A stretch of DNA of 64,000 nucleotides from Mycetocola saprophilus (GCF_000718085.1 NZ_JOEC01000001.1:558001-622000), one strand, 5' to 3'; shown: positions 9,201 through 19,096, counted from the first letter of the stretch. Numbers and translations: made by a program. Notes: generated by a model not told the origin, from the sequence alone.

Positions 9201-9339
9201 CCTGCCCTACGACCCGCGCCTGGCCGCCGGTTCGGCGATCGACTTCGCCAACCTGGCCCCGGAAACCCGTCTGGCGGCCCGCCAGCTGGCCGCCGCCGTG
9301 GTGGAGGGCCTGCCCAGCGGTCGGGAGAACCACCGGTGA
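6298..9339 (+). CDS. EspI/MinD-like ATPase with very long Ala/Glu/Arg coiled coil
   Basis: A 1013-residue protein in three parts. Residues 1-87 are acidic. Residues about 88-552 are an almost uninterrupted coiled coil of AEEAR/LAEEE units, with a 14-residue (two-heptad) repeat clearest at about 385-540. An acidic, Thr-rich linker runs to about 710. The C-terminal part is a MinD/ParA fold with KGGVGKTT at 771-778, VIAVDANPDRGTLAER (A' motif) and LILTDCGTG (Walker B). VDANPDRGTL and the preceding LLYSASG segment resemble the ATPase domain of mycobacterial EspI-type proteins linked to type VII secretion. No ESX genes are nearby. GCGAAGGAC lies before the ATG. It overlaps def by four bases, so the two are probably cotranscribed. 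Its role is unknown: a filament-forming, polar or envelope-linked ATPase is an inference. Confidence 0.8.
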   Translation: MAPQADNGAAMDEHEIELPPIDELDPGAVTLSVAAPATVSIPVGAALAQYADDDDFDEDVLEDDLVSVDGEFDADTAERPSPLSVDDLHAAEAAAEVALAEQLAAEREAEEARVADEAEAARVAEEARVNDEAEAARRAEQDEADRLEAEQRAADEAETARLAEEERAAEQAEADRLAEEQRAADEAQAEREAEERRLAEEAEAEERRLAEEAEAEREAEERRIAEQAATERAAEEARLAEEARVAEEARLAEEAEQARLAEEARQAEAERLAEEKRVAAAEAARLAEEKRQAREAEQARIAEQKRAAKEAKLEQKRAAKEAKAARIAEQKQQAAEAARLAEEQRAAEKAERERLAEEARLAEQARLAEEAEQARIAEQERLAAAAEAARVAEEERIAEEAEAARVAEEERLAAEAEAARLAEQERLAEEAEAARVAEEERVAAEAEAARVAEEERVAEEERVAEEERLAEEARVAEEARVAEEAEAARLAEEERLAAEAEPARVAEEERLAAEAEAARVAEEERLAEEAEFERLLAEERAAEQAAAAELADADDEDAEIEAEYDEVDDEHIDSPVDDIAAAETDIAEDPRASADVESDSDPITPSEPGIAESLDAPSADAEQNDESQDMTNPSDRTSAETTTGQAAASAETTTAVTTKTGQQSTVRPTGEIPVPVSSAVVSAARPGGIQQQGKVAGPESAALLTADRLLETRPSSRPAPEGFWQHLLYSASGHLINVGDAKAVRERKDLDTKIGRSLGGEARFVPVLTRKGGVGKTTVTALLGMALADSRSDRVIAVDANPDRGTLAERIAHQSRYTVRDVVRDAENIVGYNEFSDLVARDETRLDVLASDTDPHLSEAFNEDDYNVVADLAAQYYSLILTDCGTGIVHSVMKATLGRADSIIIVTGGSVDDAKLASETLSWLEVNGHEELVRNAIVVVNAPTPISRLVKIEEIDRHFASRVRALVHLPYDPRLAAGSAIDFANLAPETRLAARQLAAAVVEGLPSGRENHR
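6559..7950 (+). repeat. Degenerate coding repeat (14-residue coiled-coil units)
   Basis: GCCGAGGAGGC-type codon blocks repeat about every 42 bases. They encode AEAARVAEEERLAE-like units. Synonymous sites differ between copies, so the repeat is kept at protein level. It also creates long false open frames on the other strand. Confidence 0.8.
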
Positions 9340-9827
9340 GCGAACGCGAGATCCGCATCTTCGGCGACCCCGTCCTGAAGACCGTGTCGGACCCGATCAC
9401 CCAGATCGATGAGCGGGTGCGCGGCCTGATCCGCGACCTGGTGGACTCGGTCAAGCTGCCCGGTCGCGCCGGGGTGGCCGCCGCCCAGATCGGTGTGAAC
9501 CTGCGGGCGTTCAGCTACAACGTGGACGGGGTGATCGGCTATGTCATCAACCCCGAGATCACCGAGCTGGCCGGTGAGCTGACCGAGGTGGGGGAGGGAT
9601 GCCTTTCGGTTCCCGACCTGTGGTTCCCCACGCCGCGCTACGAGCGAGCCACCGTCACCGGCATCGACCTGGACGGCAACCCGATCACCGTCTCCGGTGA
9701 GGGACTGCTCGCCCAGGCGCTGCAGCACGAAACCGACCACCTCAACGGCATGCTCTACCTCGACCGGCTGAGCAAGGAAAACCGTCGCAAGGCAATGCGT
9801 GAGGTGCGCGAGAGCACCTGGTTCTAA
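9336..9827 (+). CDS. def: Peptide deformylase
   Basis: A 163-residue metallohydrolase that removes the formyl group from new N-termini. All three family motifs are present: GVAAAQIG (motif 1), EGCLSVP with the metal-binding Cys (motif 2) and HETDHLNG with the two metal-binding His (motif 3). The GTG start overlaps the previous stop as GTGA, which implies translational coupling to the coiled-coil ATPase gene. Actinobacteria often carry more than one deformylase, so this copy need not be the only one. Confidence 0.96.
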   Translation: MSEREIRIFGDPVLKTVSDPITQIDERVRGLIRDLVDSVKLPGRAGVAAAQIGVNLRAFSYNVDGVIGYVINPEITELAGELTEVGEGCLSVPDLWFPTPRYERATVTGIDLDGNPITVSGEGLLAQALQHETDHLNGMLYLDRLSKENRRKAMREVRESTWF

Positions 9828-9835
9828 CCCCCGCA

Positions 9836-9881
9836 AAAACGCCCGTGGCCCATCCTCGTGAGGATGGGCCACGGGCGTTTT
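9836..9881. terminator. Bidirectional terminator between def and fadD
   Basis: A perfect 21-bp stem with a 4-base CGTG loop, flanked by AAAA on the left and TTTT on the right. It can serve both converging genes. Confidence 0.92.
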
Positions 9882-9891
9882 GCCGCTCGGG

Positions 9892-11715
9892 CTAGGGCAG
9901 AGACACGCTCTGGGTGGGGGTCTTGGCATAGATGCCGTCGATTACCCCGGCGAAGTCGTGCAGGATCTCGCCGCGCTTGATGCTGAGCTTCGGGGTCAGG
10001 TGGCCGCTGGCCTCGGTGAACTCGGTGCTCAGGATCACGAACTTGCGGATCGACTCGGCGCGCGACACCCGGGTGTTGGCGGCGTCGATCGCCCGCTGAA
10101 TCTCGGCCAGGACGGCCGGGTTCGTGGCGGCCTGGGCGATATCCAGGCTCTCGTCCTGCCCGTTGTTCTTGAGCCAGGTGGGGAGCATATCGCGATCCAG
10201 GGTGATCAGGGCGGAGATGAAGGGGCGCTGATCGCCCACCACCACCACCTGGCCGACCAGCGGGTTGGCGCGGATCGGGTCCTCCAGCGCGGCCGGGGAG
10301 ACGTTCTTGCCCCCCGCGGTCACGATGATTTCCTTCTTCCGGCCGGTGATGCGCAGGAAGCCGTCCTCATCCAGGGTGCCGAGATCGCCGGTGCGGAACC
10401 AGCCGTCGTCAAAGGCGGCGGCGGTGGCCTCGGGGTTGTTCCAGTAGCTCTGGAAGACACACACGCCGCGCACCTCAACCTCGCCGTCCTCGGCGATCCG
10501 GATGGCGTTCCCTGGCAGCGGGGGACCGACGGTCCCGATGCGCGCGGTCCGGGCGCGGTTCACGGTGGCCGGGGCGGTGGTCTCGGTCAGGCCGTAGCCC
10601 TCGAGGATGGTGATCCCCAGCGCGTGGAAGAAGTGGCCCAGGCGCGGGCCCAGCGGGGCCGAGCCGGACACCGCATACTTGATCCGGCCTCCCATGGCCG
10701 CGCGCAGCTTGCTAAAGACCAGCTTGTCAAACAGGGCAAAGCGCAGTTTGAGCCCGAAGGGGACCGAGCCGGATTCCAGTGCGGTGGAGTACTCGACCGC
10801 GGTGTCGGCGGCCTTGCGGAAGATCTTGCCCTTACCGCCGGCCTCGGCCTTCTGCTCGGCCGAGTTGTACACCTTCTCGAAGACCCGCGGTACCGCGAGC
10901 AGGAAGGTTGGGTGGAATGAACCCAGCGACTCAACCAGCTTGGTGGTGTCGGGCTGGTGGCCGGTCTTGACCCCCGAGTACACGGTGAGCACCGAGATGA
11001 AGCGGGCGAACACGTGGGCGGTGGTGATGAAGAGCAGCGTGGAGGCGCCGGGCATGTTGACTACCTCGGCCAGATCAACGGCCGAGTTCCGGGTGAGTTC
11101 CACGAAGTTGGAGTGGGTCAGCACGCAGCCCTTGGGACGTCCGGTCGAGCCCGAGGTGTAGATGAGGGTGGCCATGTCCTCGCCGCGCGCCAGGTTGCGG
11201 CGGCGCTCGATCTCCTCATCGGGGACCTCGGCGCCGGCCACGATCAGCTTCTCGATCGCGCCCAGGTGCATCTGCCACACCTGTCCGATCTCGGGCAGCT
11301 CGGGGTGGACCTCATCGAACTTGGCGAAGTGTTCGGGGCTTTCCACGATCAGCGCGGTGGCGCCCGAATCGCTGAGGATCCACTGGATCTGACTCGGCGA
11401 GCTGGTCTCGTAGATGGGGACCAGAATTGCTCCGGCGAACCAGGTCGCGAAGTCGATCAGGGTCCACTCATAGCGGGTCTTGGCGAGCAGTCCGATCTTC
11501 TGACCCGGCTCGATTCCGGCGGCAACCAGGCCCTTGGCCAGGGCGGTCACGCGATCCAAAAATTCGGCAGCGCTGATGTCTTCCCACTCGCTGTCACCAC
11601 GGGGGACGGCAAACAGCGCACGGTCGGGGGTGAGTCGCACTCGCTCAATCAGCAAATCGGTGGTGTTGGCTTCCGGATCTGCGGGGACGACGGCGGGTAT
11701 CTCGATCTGAGCCAC
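9892..11715 (-). CDS. Long-chain fatty-acid-CoA ligase (FadD15-like)
   Basis: A 607-residue AMP-forming acyl-CoA synthetase. The ATP-binding loop IYTSGSTGRPKG is at about 184-196. YGLTETTA, GWFRTGDLG and the hinge/catalytic segment GRKKEIIVTAGGKNVSP follow, all expected for the ANL superfamily. The whole-protein match to the type in AMP-binding proteins of the FadD15 group and the location next to glucokinase, acyltransferase and DAHP synthase match the mycobacterial Rv2178-Rv2187 neighbourhood. The start is the GTG at 11715, which has AAAGGAGA just upstream. The frame extends further, to 11751, without a better signal. Confidence 0.93.
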   Translation of the reverse strand: MAQIEIPAVVPADPEANTTDLLIERVRLTPDRALFAVPRGDSEWEDISAAEFLDRVTALAKGLVAAGIEPGQKIGLLAKTRYEWTLIDFATWFAGAILVPIYETSSPSQIQWILSDSGATALIVESPEHFAKFDEVHPELPEIGQVWQMHLGAIEKLIVAGAEVPDEEIERRRNLARGEDMATLIYTSGSTGRPKGCVLTHSNFVELTRNSAVDLAEVVNMPGASTLLFITTAHVFARFISVLTVYSGVKTGHQPDTTKLVESLGSFHPTFLLAVPRVFEKVYNSAEQKAEAGGKGKIFRKAADTAVEYSTALESGSVPFGLKLRFALFDKLVFSKLRAAMGGRIKYAVSGSAPLGPRLGHFFHALGITILEGYGLTETTAPATVNRARTARIGTVGPPLPGNAIRIAEDGEVEVRGVCVFQSYWNNPEATAAAFDDGWFRTGDLGTLDEDGFLRITGRKKEIIVTAGGKNVSPAALEDPIRANPLVGQVVVVGDQRPFISALITLDRDMLPTWLKNNGQDESLDIAQAATNPAVLAEIQRAIDAANTRVSRAESIRKFVILSTEFTEASGHLTPKLSIKRGEILHDFAGVIDGIYAKTPTQSVSLP

Positions 11716-11920
11716 GGTATCTCCTTTGGTACCAGTTGGAATCGGGTACACCCCACCTTAGTTCGCAAAACGCGGGTTGGGTGAAAACGTAACCGAGTTC
11801 CCAGCGAGAATCATGAACGTTTTGCCGAATATCGGCGTGGTCGTGCGGGGCGCGCCGGGGGCCACTAAACTCGACCAGGGCGTTAATACCCAGACAGCCC
11901 GAGGAAAGGTTTTGCGCAGC
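11716..11920. promoter_or_regulatory. Divergent promoter region fadD / glucokinase
   Basis: 205 bases between divergent genes. TAAACT at 11866-11871 is a likely -10 box for the glucokinase, giving a leader of about 43 bases that contains GAGGAAAGG. AAAGGAGA near 11720-11727 serves fadD. No operator was recognised. Confidence 0.45.
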
Positions 11921-12883
11921 ATGCATGCAGTCGGTATCGACATTGGTGGCACGAAGATCGCGGGTGCGGTTGTAGACGAGCAGGGCAACATTGTGGCCGC
12001 CCGCCGAGTACCCACCGATGCGTCGGACGTGAAGAGCATCGAGGACGCCGTTGTCGCGATGGTGGAAGACCTGCGCCAGGAGTTTGAGGTGTCCGCCGTG
12101 GGTGTGGCCGCCGCCGGCTTTATCGACGCCGCCCAGTCGGAGATCTACTACGCACCGAACCTGGCGTGGCGCAACGAGCCCTTCCGCGACAAGCTGCAGG
12201 CCCGGATCGACCTGCCCGTGATCATCGAGAACGACGCCAACGCCGCCGGCTGGGCCGAGTTCGTCCACGGTGCCGGCGCACTCACCAGCGACATGGTCAT
12301 GCTGACCATCGGAACCGGCGTGGGTGGCGCGGTTGTGCTGAACGACCGCCTGCTGCGCGGCGGGTTTGGCGTGGGTGGCGAGCTCGGTCACATCCGCCTG
12401 ATCCCCGACGGGATCCAGTGTGGCTGTGGCGTACACGGCTGCTTTGAGCCCTATGGCTCGGGCCGCGCCCTGCAGCGCTACTGCGAGGAGATCGCCGACA
12501 CCCAGGCCGACGGCATTGGTGCCGAGCTGGCCCGCGTGCGCGCCGAGAACGGCGGCGAGCTCAACGGTTCGCTGATCTCCCAGCTGAGCCAGGCCAAGGA
12601 CCCGGGTGCCCTGGAGGCCCTGCGCATCCTCGGTACCTACATCGGAACCGCCGCTGCCTCGCTGGGCGCCGTGCTTGACCCGCAGCTCTTCGTGATCGGC
12701 GGCGGCGTCGCCCAGGCCGGGGAGGACCTGCTGGGTCCGATCCGCGAGGCCTATCGCGCCCACCACCCCGCTCACGGTTTCCACCCCGAGGCCACCTTCG
12801 TGATCGCCGAGCTCGTGAACGATGCCGGTGTCGTGGGTGCCGCCGATATCGCACGTCGCTATGCCGAGGGCATCCCGGCCTAG
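11921..12883 (+). CDS. ROK-family glucokinase
   Basis: A 320-residue sugar kinase of the ROK family, expected to phosphorylate glucose to glucose-6-phosphate. It opens with the phosphate-binding motif DIGGTKIAGAVVD. It has the ENDANAAGWAE catalytic region, TIGTGVGGA, and the zinc-binding CGCGVHGCFE motif with Cys167, Cys169 and Cys174. There is no N-terminal helix-turn-helix, so it is an enzyme and not a NagC-type repressor. I chose the ATG at 11921. A TTG at 11912 lies closer to the GAGG part of the ribosome site and would add three residues. Specificity for glucose is inferred from family and neighbourhood. Confidence 0.92.
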   Translation: MHAVGIDIGGTKIAGAVVDEQGNIVAARRVPTDASDVKSIEDAVVAMVEDLRQEFEVSAVGVAAAGFIDAAQSEIYYAPNLAWRNEPFRDKLQARIDLPVIIENDANAAGWAEFVHGAGALTSDMVMLTIGTGVGGAVVLNDRLLRGGFGVGGELGHIRLIPDGIQCGCGVHGCFEPYGSGRALQRYCEEIADTQADGIGAELARVRAENGGELNGSLISQLSQAKDPGALEALRILGTYIGTAAASLGAVLDPQLFVIGGGVAQAGEDLLGPIREAYRAHHPAHGFHPEATFVIAELVNDAGVVGAADIARRYAEGIPA

Positions 12884-12900
12884 GCGTTTTCGCCGTACGA

Positions 12901-12943
12901 CGTGCACCCGGGAGCAATTGCCCCCGGGTGCACGCCTGTTTTG
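12901..12943 (+). terminator. Terminator after glucokinase
   Basis: A 12-bp perfect stem (12901-12912 with 12923-12934) and a 10-base loop, followed by CCTGTTTT. Confidence 0.8.
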
Positions 12944-12992
12944 AGGCCCACGCGCTATGCTCGAACGATCCGGCAACCGAAATAAGGTCCCC

Positions 12993-13682
12993 ATGTTTTA
13001 TCGGTTTATGAAGCTGTTCATCATTGCCCCCATCCTCAAGCCCCTCTTCCGGGTCTGGGTTGTGGGTGCCGAAAATGTGCCCACCCACGGTGCCGCGATC
13101 CTCGCCAGCAACCACCTCTCGGTGGTGGACTCGATCTTCCTGCCGCTGTATCTGCGCCGCCGGGTCACCTTCCTGGCCAAGAGCGACTACTTCACCGGGA
13201 AGGGCCTCAAGGGCTGGCTGGTGAAGCACTTCATGTTGGCCACCGGGCAGCTCCCGATCGACCGTTCGGGAGGCAAGGCCTCGGAGGCGGCGCTGAACAC
13301 GGGTCTACGGGTGCTCTCCGAGGGGGACCTGATGGCGATCTACCCCGAGGGGACCCGCAGCCCGGACGGGCGCATGTATCGTGGTCGCACCGGGGTAGCC
13401 CGGATGGTCCTGGAATCCGGGGTGCCGGTGATTCCGGTCGCGATGATCGACACCGAGAAGGCCCAGCCGCTGGGTAAGGCCCTGCCGCGACCGCGCCGCC
13501 TGGGCATCATCATCGGCGAGCCGCTGGACTTCAGCCGCTTCGAGGGAATGGCCAGCGACCGATTTGTGTTGCGTTCGGTAACCGACGAGCTGATGAGCGA
13601 AATGCAGCGATTGAGCCGTCAGGAGTATGTAGATGTGTACGCCACGACGATGAAAAACAAGACCGCCTCAACTACCCGCTAG
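12993..13682 (+). CDS. 1-acyl-glycerol-3-phosphate acyltransferase (PlsC family)
   Basis: A 229-residue membrane-associated acyltransferase of the PlsC type, which acylates lysophosphatidate to phosphatidate. The catalytic NHLSVVD motif is at about 40-46, and the glycerophosphate-binding YPEGTRS is near 120. The N-terminus is hydrophobic (FMKLFIIAPILKPLF), consistent with membrane contact. The start at 12993 has AATAAGG six bases before it. Mycobacterial Rv2182c has the same position near glucokinase and DAHP synthase. The exact acyl acceptor cannot be read from sequence. Confidence 0.92.
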   Translation: MFYRFMKLFIIAPILKPLFRVWVVGAENVPTHGAAILASNHLSVVDSIFLPLYLRRRVTFLAKSDYFTGKGLKGWLVKHFMLATGQLPIDRSGGKASEAALNTGLRVLSEGDLMAIYPEGTRSPDGRMYRGRTGVARMVLESGVPVIPVAMIDTEKAQPLGKALPRPRRLGIIIGEPLDFSRFEGMASDRFVLRSVTDELMSEMQRLSRQEYVDVYATTMKNKTASTTR

Positions 13683-13747
13683 GCTGGGTATCGCTGGCCC
13701 CAATTGGTCGGCCAGGTAAGACATCAACAACAGATATAGGAAGTGCC

Positions 13748-15124
13748 GTGGGAAATCCATTAGAGCCGGTTGTGCAAGCAGATGACGCTGTGATTGCCGG
13801 GCTGGACTATTGGCGCGAGCTTCCGATCAAGCAGCAGCCAAACTGGCCGGACAAGGACGCCGTCGCGCGCGCCTCGGCCACCATTTCGACCCTGCCTCCG
13901 CTGGTGTTTGCCGGAGAGGTAGACGTGCTGCGTGATCGCCTGGCCGCCGCCGCGAGTGGACACGCGTTCCTGCTCCAGGGTGGCGACTGCGCCGAGACCT
14001 TCGCCGGGGCCACCGCCGATCAGATCCGCGACCGCGTCCGCACCCTGCTGCAGATGGCCGTGGTGCTCACCTACGGTGCCTCGATGCCCGTGGTCAAGAT
14101 GGGCCGGATGGCCGGTCAGTTTGCCAAGCCCCGTTCGAGCGATGACGAGACCCGCGATGGCGTGACCCTGCCCGCCTACCGAGGCGACATCGTCAACGGC
14201 TACGACTTCACGCCGGAGTCGCGCACCGCGAACCCCGAGCGTCTGGTGCAGGGTTACCACACCGCCGCGTCCACCCTCAACCTGGTGCGCGCCTTCACCC
14301 AGGGCGGGTTCGCCGACCTGCGCGAGGTGCACCGCTGGAACCAGGGCTTCGCCGCCAACCCGGCCAACGCACGCTACGAGAAGCTGGCCAAGGACATCGA
14401 CCGGGCCATCCGGTTCATGGAGTCCGCCGGGGCCGACTTCGACTCGCTGCGCGGGGTGGAGTTCTACACCGGCCACGAGGGTCTGCTGATGGACTACGAG
14501 CGCCCGATGACGCGGATCGATTCGCGCACCGGAACCCCGTACAACACCTCCTCGCACTTCATCTGGATCGGCGAGCGGACCCGCGAGATCGACGGCGCAC
14601 ACGTCGACTTCCTCTCCCGTGTCCGCAACCCGATCGGTGTGAAGCTGGGTCCCACCACGAGCGTGGACGACATGCTGCGCCTGGTGGACAAGCTGGACCC
14701 GAACCGCGAGCCGGGCCGCCTGACCTTCATCACCCGGATGGGTGCGGGCAAGATCCGCGACGCCCTGCCTCCGCTGCTGGAGGCCATCAAGGCCTCCGAC
14801 GCGACCCCGCTGTGGGTCACCGACCCGATGCACGGCAACGGCTTCTCGACCCCCAACGGCTACAAGACCCGTCGTTTCGACGACGTGGTGGACGAGGTCA
14901 AGGGCTTCTTCGAGGCGCACCGTCAGGTGGGCACGTTCCCCGGTGGTATCCACGTGGAACTCACCGGAGACGATGTGACCGAGTGCCTGGGTGGCGCCGA
15001 GCACATCGATGAGGCCGACCTGGCTACCCGCTACGAGTCGCTGTGTGACCCGCGTCTGAACCACAAGCAGTCCCTCGAACTCGCGTTCCTGGTGGCCGAG
15101 GAGCTGGCCGCGCGCAACGCGTAA
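13748..15124 (+). CDS. aroG: Class II 3-deoxy-7-phosphoheptulonate (DAHP) synthase
   Basis: A 458-residue enzyme for the first step of the shikimate pathway, joining PEP and erythrose-4-phosphate. Class II (plant-type) signatures are visible: QGGDCAETF, YRGDIVNGYDF, TGHEGLLMDYE, HFIWIGERTR, NPIGVKLGP and TDPMHGN. The length is typical of the M. tuberculosis-type enzyme, in which an N-terminal extension and helical insertions give allosteric control by aromatic amino acids. The GTG start has AGGAAG five bases before it. A strong terminator follows. Confidence 0.97.
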   Translation: MGNPLEPVVQADDAVIAGLDYWRELPIKQQPNWPDKDAVARASATISTLPPLVFAGEVDVLRDRLAAAASGHAFLLQGGDCAETFAGATADQIRDRVRTLLQMAVVLTYGASMPVVKMGRMAGQFAKPRSSDDETRDGVTLPAYRGDIVNGYDFTPESRTANPERLVQGYHTAASTLNLVRAFTQGGFADLREVHRWNQGFAANPANARYEKLAKDIDRAIRFMESAGADFDSLRGVEFYTGHEGLLMDYERPMTRIDSRTGTPYNTSSHFIWIGERTREIDGAHVDFLSRVRNPIGVKLGPTTSVDDMLRLVDKLDPNREPGRLTFITRMGAGKIRDALPPLLEAIKASDATPLWVTDPMHGNGFSTPNGYKTRRFDDVVDEVKGFFEAHRQVGTFPGGIHVELTGDDVTECLGGAEHIDEADLATRYESLCDPRLNHKQSLELAFLVAEELAARNA

Positions 15125-15133
15125 CCCGCTCAG

Positions 15134-15183
15134 AAACGGCGATGGCCCACGTTCCCGAGGGAACGTGGGCCATCGCCGTTTTC
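15134..15183. terminator. Terminator after DAHP synthase
   Basis: An inverted repeat of about 22 bp (AAACGGCGATGGCCCACG... to its complement) with T residues on the right and A residues on the left. It can also stop the converging kinase transcript. Confidence 0.88.
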
Positions 15184-15245
15184 GCGCCCTACGAGGGCAC
15201 CGGGACTCCCGCCGCTACCGCTGGCGGACACCGGGGCTCCCGCTG

Positions 15246-15431
15246 CTAGCGCTGGTGGTCGCGTGCTCCGCGACGCTGAATCCACTTTGCGGCCAGCCCG
15301 CCACCCACAATGACCAGGGCGTAGCCCACCAGGATCAGCCAGGACCAGTCATCGGGCACCACATAGGCGAGACCCCACAGCGCCAGAAGCGCGGCCACAC
15401 CAACGATCAGAAGCGTTCGAAAGCGGCGCAT
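15246..15431 (-). CDS. Small two-helix membrane protein behind the PASTA kinase
   Basis: A 61-residue protein with two hydrophobic helices (about 8-25 and 32-48), a short DDWSW loop and a basic C-terminus. It starts 9 bases after the kinase stop, so it is very likely cotranscribed and coupled to it. I do not recognise the family. The tight linkage suggests a partner of the kinase in the membrane, but a neutral passenger cannot be excluded. Confidence 0.65.
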   Translation of the reverse strand: MRRFRTLLIVGVAALLALWGLAYVVPDDWSWLILVGYALVIVGGGLAAKWIQRRGARDHQR

Positions 15432-15440
15432 GGGTGCGGC

Positions 15441-17390
<1,950 letters not shown>

Positions 17391-17584
17391 GGGACAAGTT
17401 TACGGTCAGAGCTGCGTGGACCCTGTACAAAACACCCCGTGGCGCGGTGTGGCGGCCGGAAATAGGCCTGCGGGATGACGTTTCGGCCGTCCAGGGGGAC
17501 GGGATCGCGGTATTTTCGGCAAAAAATGACCGCGTGTCGCGCCCAAAGTGGGCTCTCGGGTGTCGCGCGTGTAAGACTTGTCAC
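17391..17584. promoter_or_regulatory. Divergent regulatory region pknL / Rv2175c-like
   Basis: 194 bases. The kinase -10 box (TAAACT, reverse strand) is at 17397-17402. TAAGAC lies 7 bases before the forward GTG. Two direct copies of GTGTCGCGC at 17534-17542 and 17560-17568 lie 26 bp apart, just upstream of the forward start, and could be an operator. Confidence 0.5.
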
Positions 17585-17926
17585 GTGACCGATGTATATG
17601 CACAGCGTGAGTGGCTCGCAATGCCCGAGCTGGTAGAGATTCTTGACCAGACCCCGAGCCGGATTCGCCGGCTGATTGAGGACAAGCACCTGCTTGGAAT
17701 CAAGCGAAACGGAGTCCTGAGTGTCCCCGCGGACTTCCTGAAGGACGGTGAGCCGCTGGTACACCTGCGCGGCACCCTGTTCCTGCTCGAGGACGCCGGC
17801 TTCAGTACCGAGGAGGCCATGGAGTGGCTGCTCTCCGAGGAGGAGACCCTGGGCGTGGCCCCGATCGATGCGCTGATCTCCGGTCGCAAGACCGAGGTGC
17901 GTCGCATCACCCAGGCCCTGGCCTAA
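17585..17926 (+). CDS. Helix-turn-helix DNA-binding protein, Rv2175c family
   Basis: A 113-residue protein with an N-terminal winged helix (MPELVEILDQTPSRIRRLIED) and the conserved C-terminal region KDGEPLVHLRGTLFLLEDAGFSTEEAMEWL. In M. tuberculosis, Rv2175c is a DNA-binding substrate of PknL, and phosphorylation of its N-terminal Thr blocks binding. Here a Thr is at position 2 of the flexible N-terminus. The gene is divergent from the PknL-type kinase, which supports a kinase-substrate pair. The GTG at 17585 is chosen because the conserved part begins there. The frame is open further upstream without support. Confidence 0.88.
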   Translation: MTDVYAQREWLAMPELVEILDQTPSRIRRLIEDKHLLGIKRNGVLSVPADFLKDGEPLVHLRGTLFLLEDAGFSTEEAMEWLLSEEETLGVAPIDALISGRKTEVRRITQALA

Positions 17927-17940
17927 CCCCAGACAACACA

Positions 17941-17972
17941 CCGCCGCGCACCCCATGGTGTGCGGCGGTTTT
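17941..17972. terminator. Terminator after Rv2175c-like gene
   Basis: A 12-bp stem with one G-U pair, a CCAT loop, then TTTT. It lies between converging genes. Confidence 0.85.
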
Positions 17973-17983
17973 GTCTGTGCCGG

Positions 17984-19090
17984 CTAGGCGCTGCGGCTGC
18001 TCATCTTGAGGGCGAGGGCGTCCAGGGCCGATCGGGCCTCGGCGCCGAGACCGGAATCGGTCAGCACCGCTCGTCCCGACGCCACGCTCTCGGCGATGAT
18101 GGTCTCCACCGCGGCCACCGCGCCGGTTTCCTGCATCAGTGCCTGCAGCTCGAGGATGTCCTCATCGCTCAGATCCGGGTTGCCGATCCGGGCATCAAAG
18201 CGAGCCCGCTCGGACTCGGGCAGCTCGCGGCGGGTGAGGGCCACCAGCAGGGTGCGCTTGCCCTCGCGCAGGTCGTCGCCGCTGGGCTTGCCGGTGACCC
18301 GAGCATCCCCGAAGACACCAAGAATGTCGTCCCGCAGCTGGAACGCCGTTCCCACGCTCAGGCCGTAGGCGCGCAGCGCGGCCAGCTGGGTTTCCGACCC
18401 GCCGGCGACACTTGCCCCCAAAGCGAGGGGTACTTCCACGCTGTACTTGGCCGACTTATAGGTCAGGATCTGGCGTGCCCGGGTGATCAGCTCGTCATCG
18501 GAGTGACCAAACCAGGCGCTCTCCTCCAGTACGTCGAGGTACTGTCCGGCGGTCACGTCGGTGCGCATGTTCTGGTACTCGGCGCGCGCCGCCGCATCGT
18601 TTTCGCGGGGGAGCGCGGCGAGGGTGTTGTACATCAGCTCGTCGCTCCAGCTGAGCAGCATGTCGCCAAAGAGGATGGCCGCGCCACGCCCGAACGCCGC
18701 GTGGTCTCCACGCCAGTTTGCCTCGGCCGAGAGTGCCTCAAACCGGCGGTGAATGGCCGGTTCGCCGCGGCGCGTGTCGGAGTTATCCAGGATGTCATCG
18801 TGGACCAGGGCTGCCGCGTGGAAGATCTCCAGGGCCGCGCCCACCCCCAGGATGATGTCGCGCGCGGCGGGATCGTCCGGGTTCGTCGCGGGATTACTCG
18901 CCCGTACCCCGTGCCAGCCCCAGAAGGCAAAGATTGCCCGAAAGCGCTTGCCCCCACTGAGGAATTTCTGGGAGTACGTCGAGAACGTGGAGAGGTCGGG
19001 GGCAATCCGCGCCAGAATAGATTCATGCTCGATCAGAAACTGATCGATGCGGAGCTGGAGCTGGTCACGGAGGTGCTCGGTTTCGTTCAC
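17984..19090 (-). CDS. Polyprenyl (geranylgeranyl-type) diphosphate synthase
   Basis: A 368-residue trans-prenyltransferase that elongates allylic diphosphates with isopentenyl diphosphate. The first Asp-rich motif is DDILD (98-102) followed by NSDTRRGEPA. The second is DDILGVFGD (about residue 255). GGKRFRA near residue 47 binds isopentenyl diphosphate. The position beside the PknL/Rv2175c pair matches mycobacterial idsA2 (Rv2173). Chain length cannot be set from sequence. It could supply quinone, carotenoid or polyprenyl carriers. The GTG start has TAAGCT 6 bases upstream and no Shine-Dalgarno. Confidence 0.92.
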   Translation of the reverse strand: MNETEHLRDQLQLRIDQFLIEHESILARIAPDLSTFSTYSQKFLSGGKRFRAIFAFWGWHGVRASNPATNPDDPAARDIILGVGAALEIFHAAALVHDDILDNSDTRRGEPAIHRRFEALSAEANWRGDHAAFGRGAAILFGDMLLSWSDELMYNTLAALPRENDAAARAEYQNMRTDVTAGQYLDVLEESAWFGHSDDELITRARQILTYKSAKYSVEVPLALGASVAGGSETQLAALRAYGLSVGTAFQLRDDILGVFGDARVTGKPSGDDLREGKRTLLVALTRRELPESERARFDARIGNPDLSDEDILELQALMQETGAVAAVETIIAESVASGRAVLTDSGLGAEARSALDALALKMSSRSA

Positions 19091-19096
19091 GCGTCT

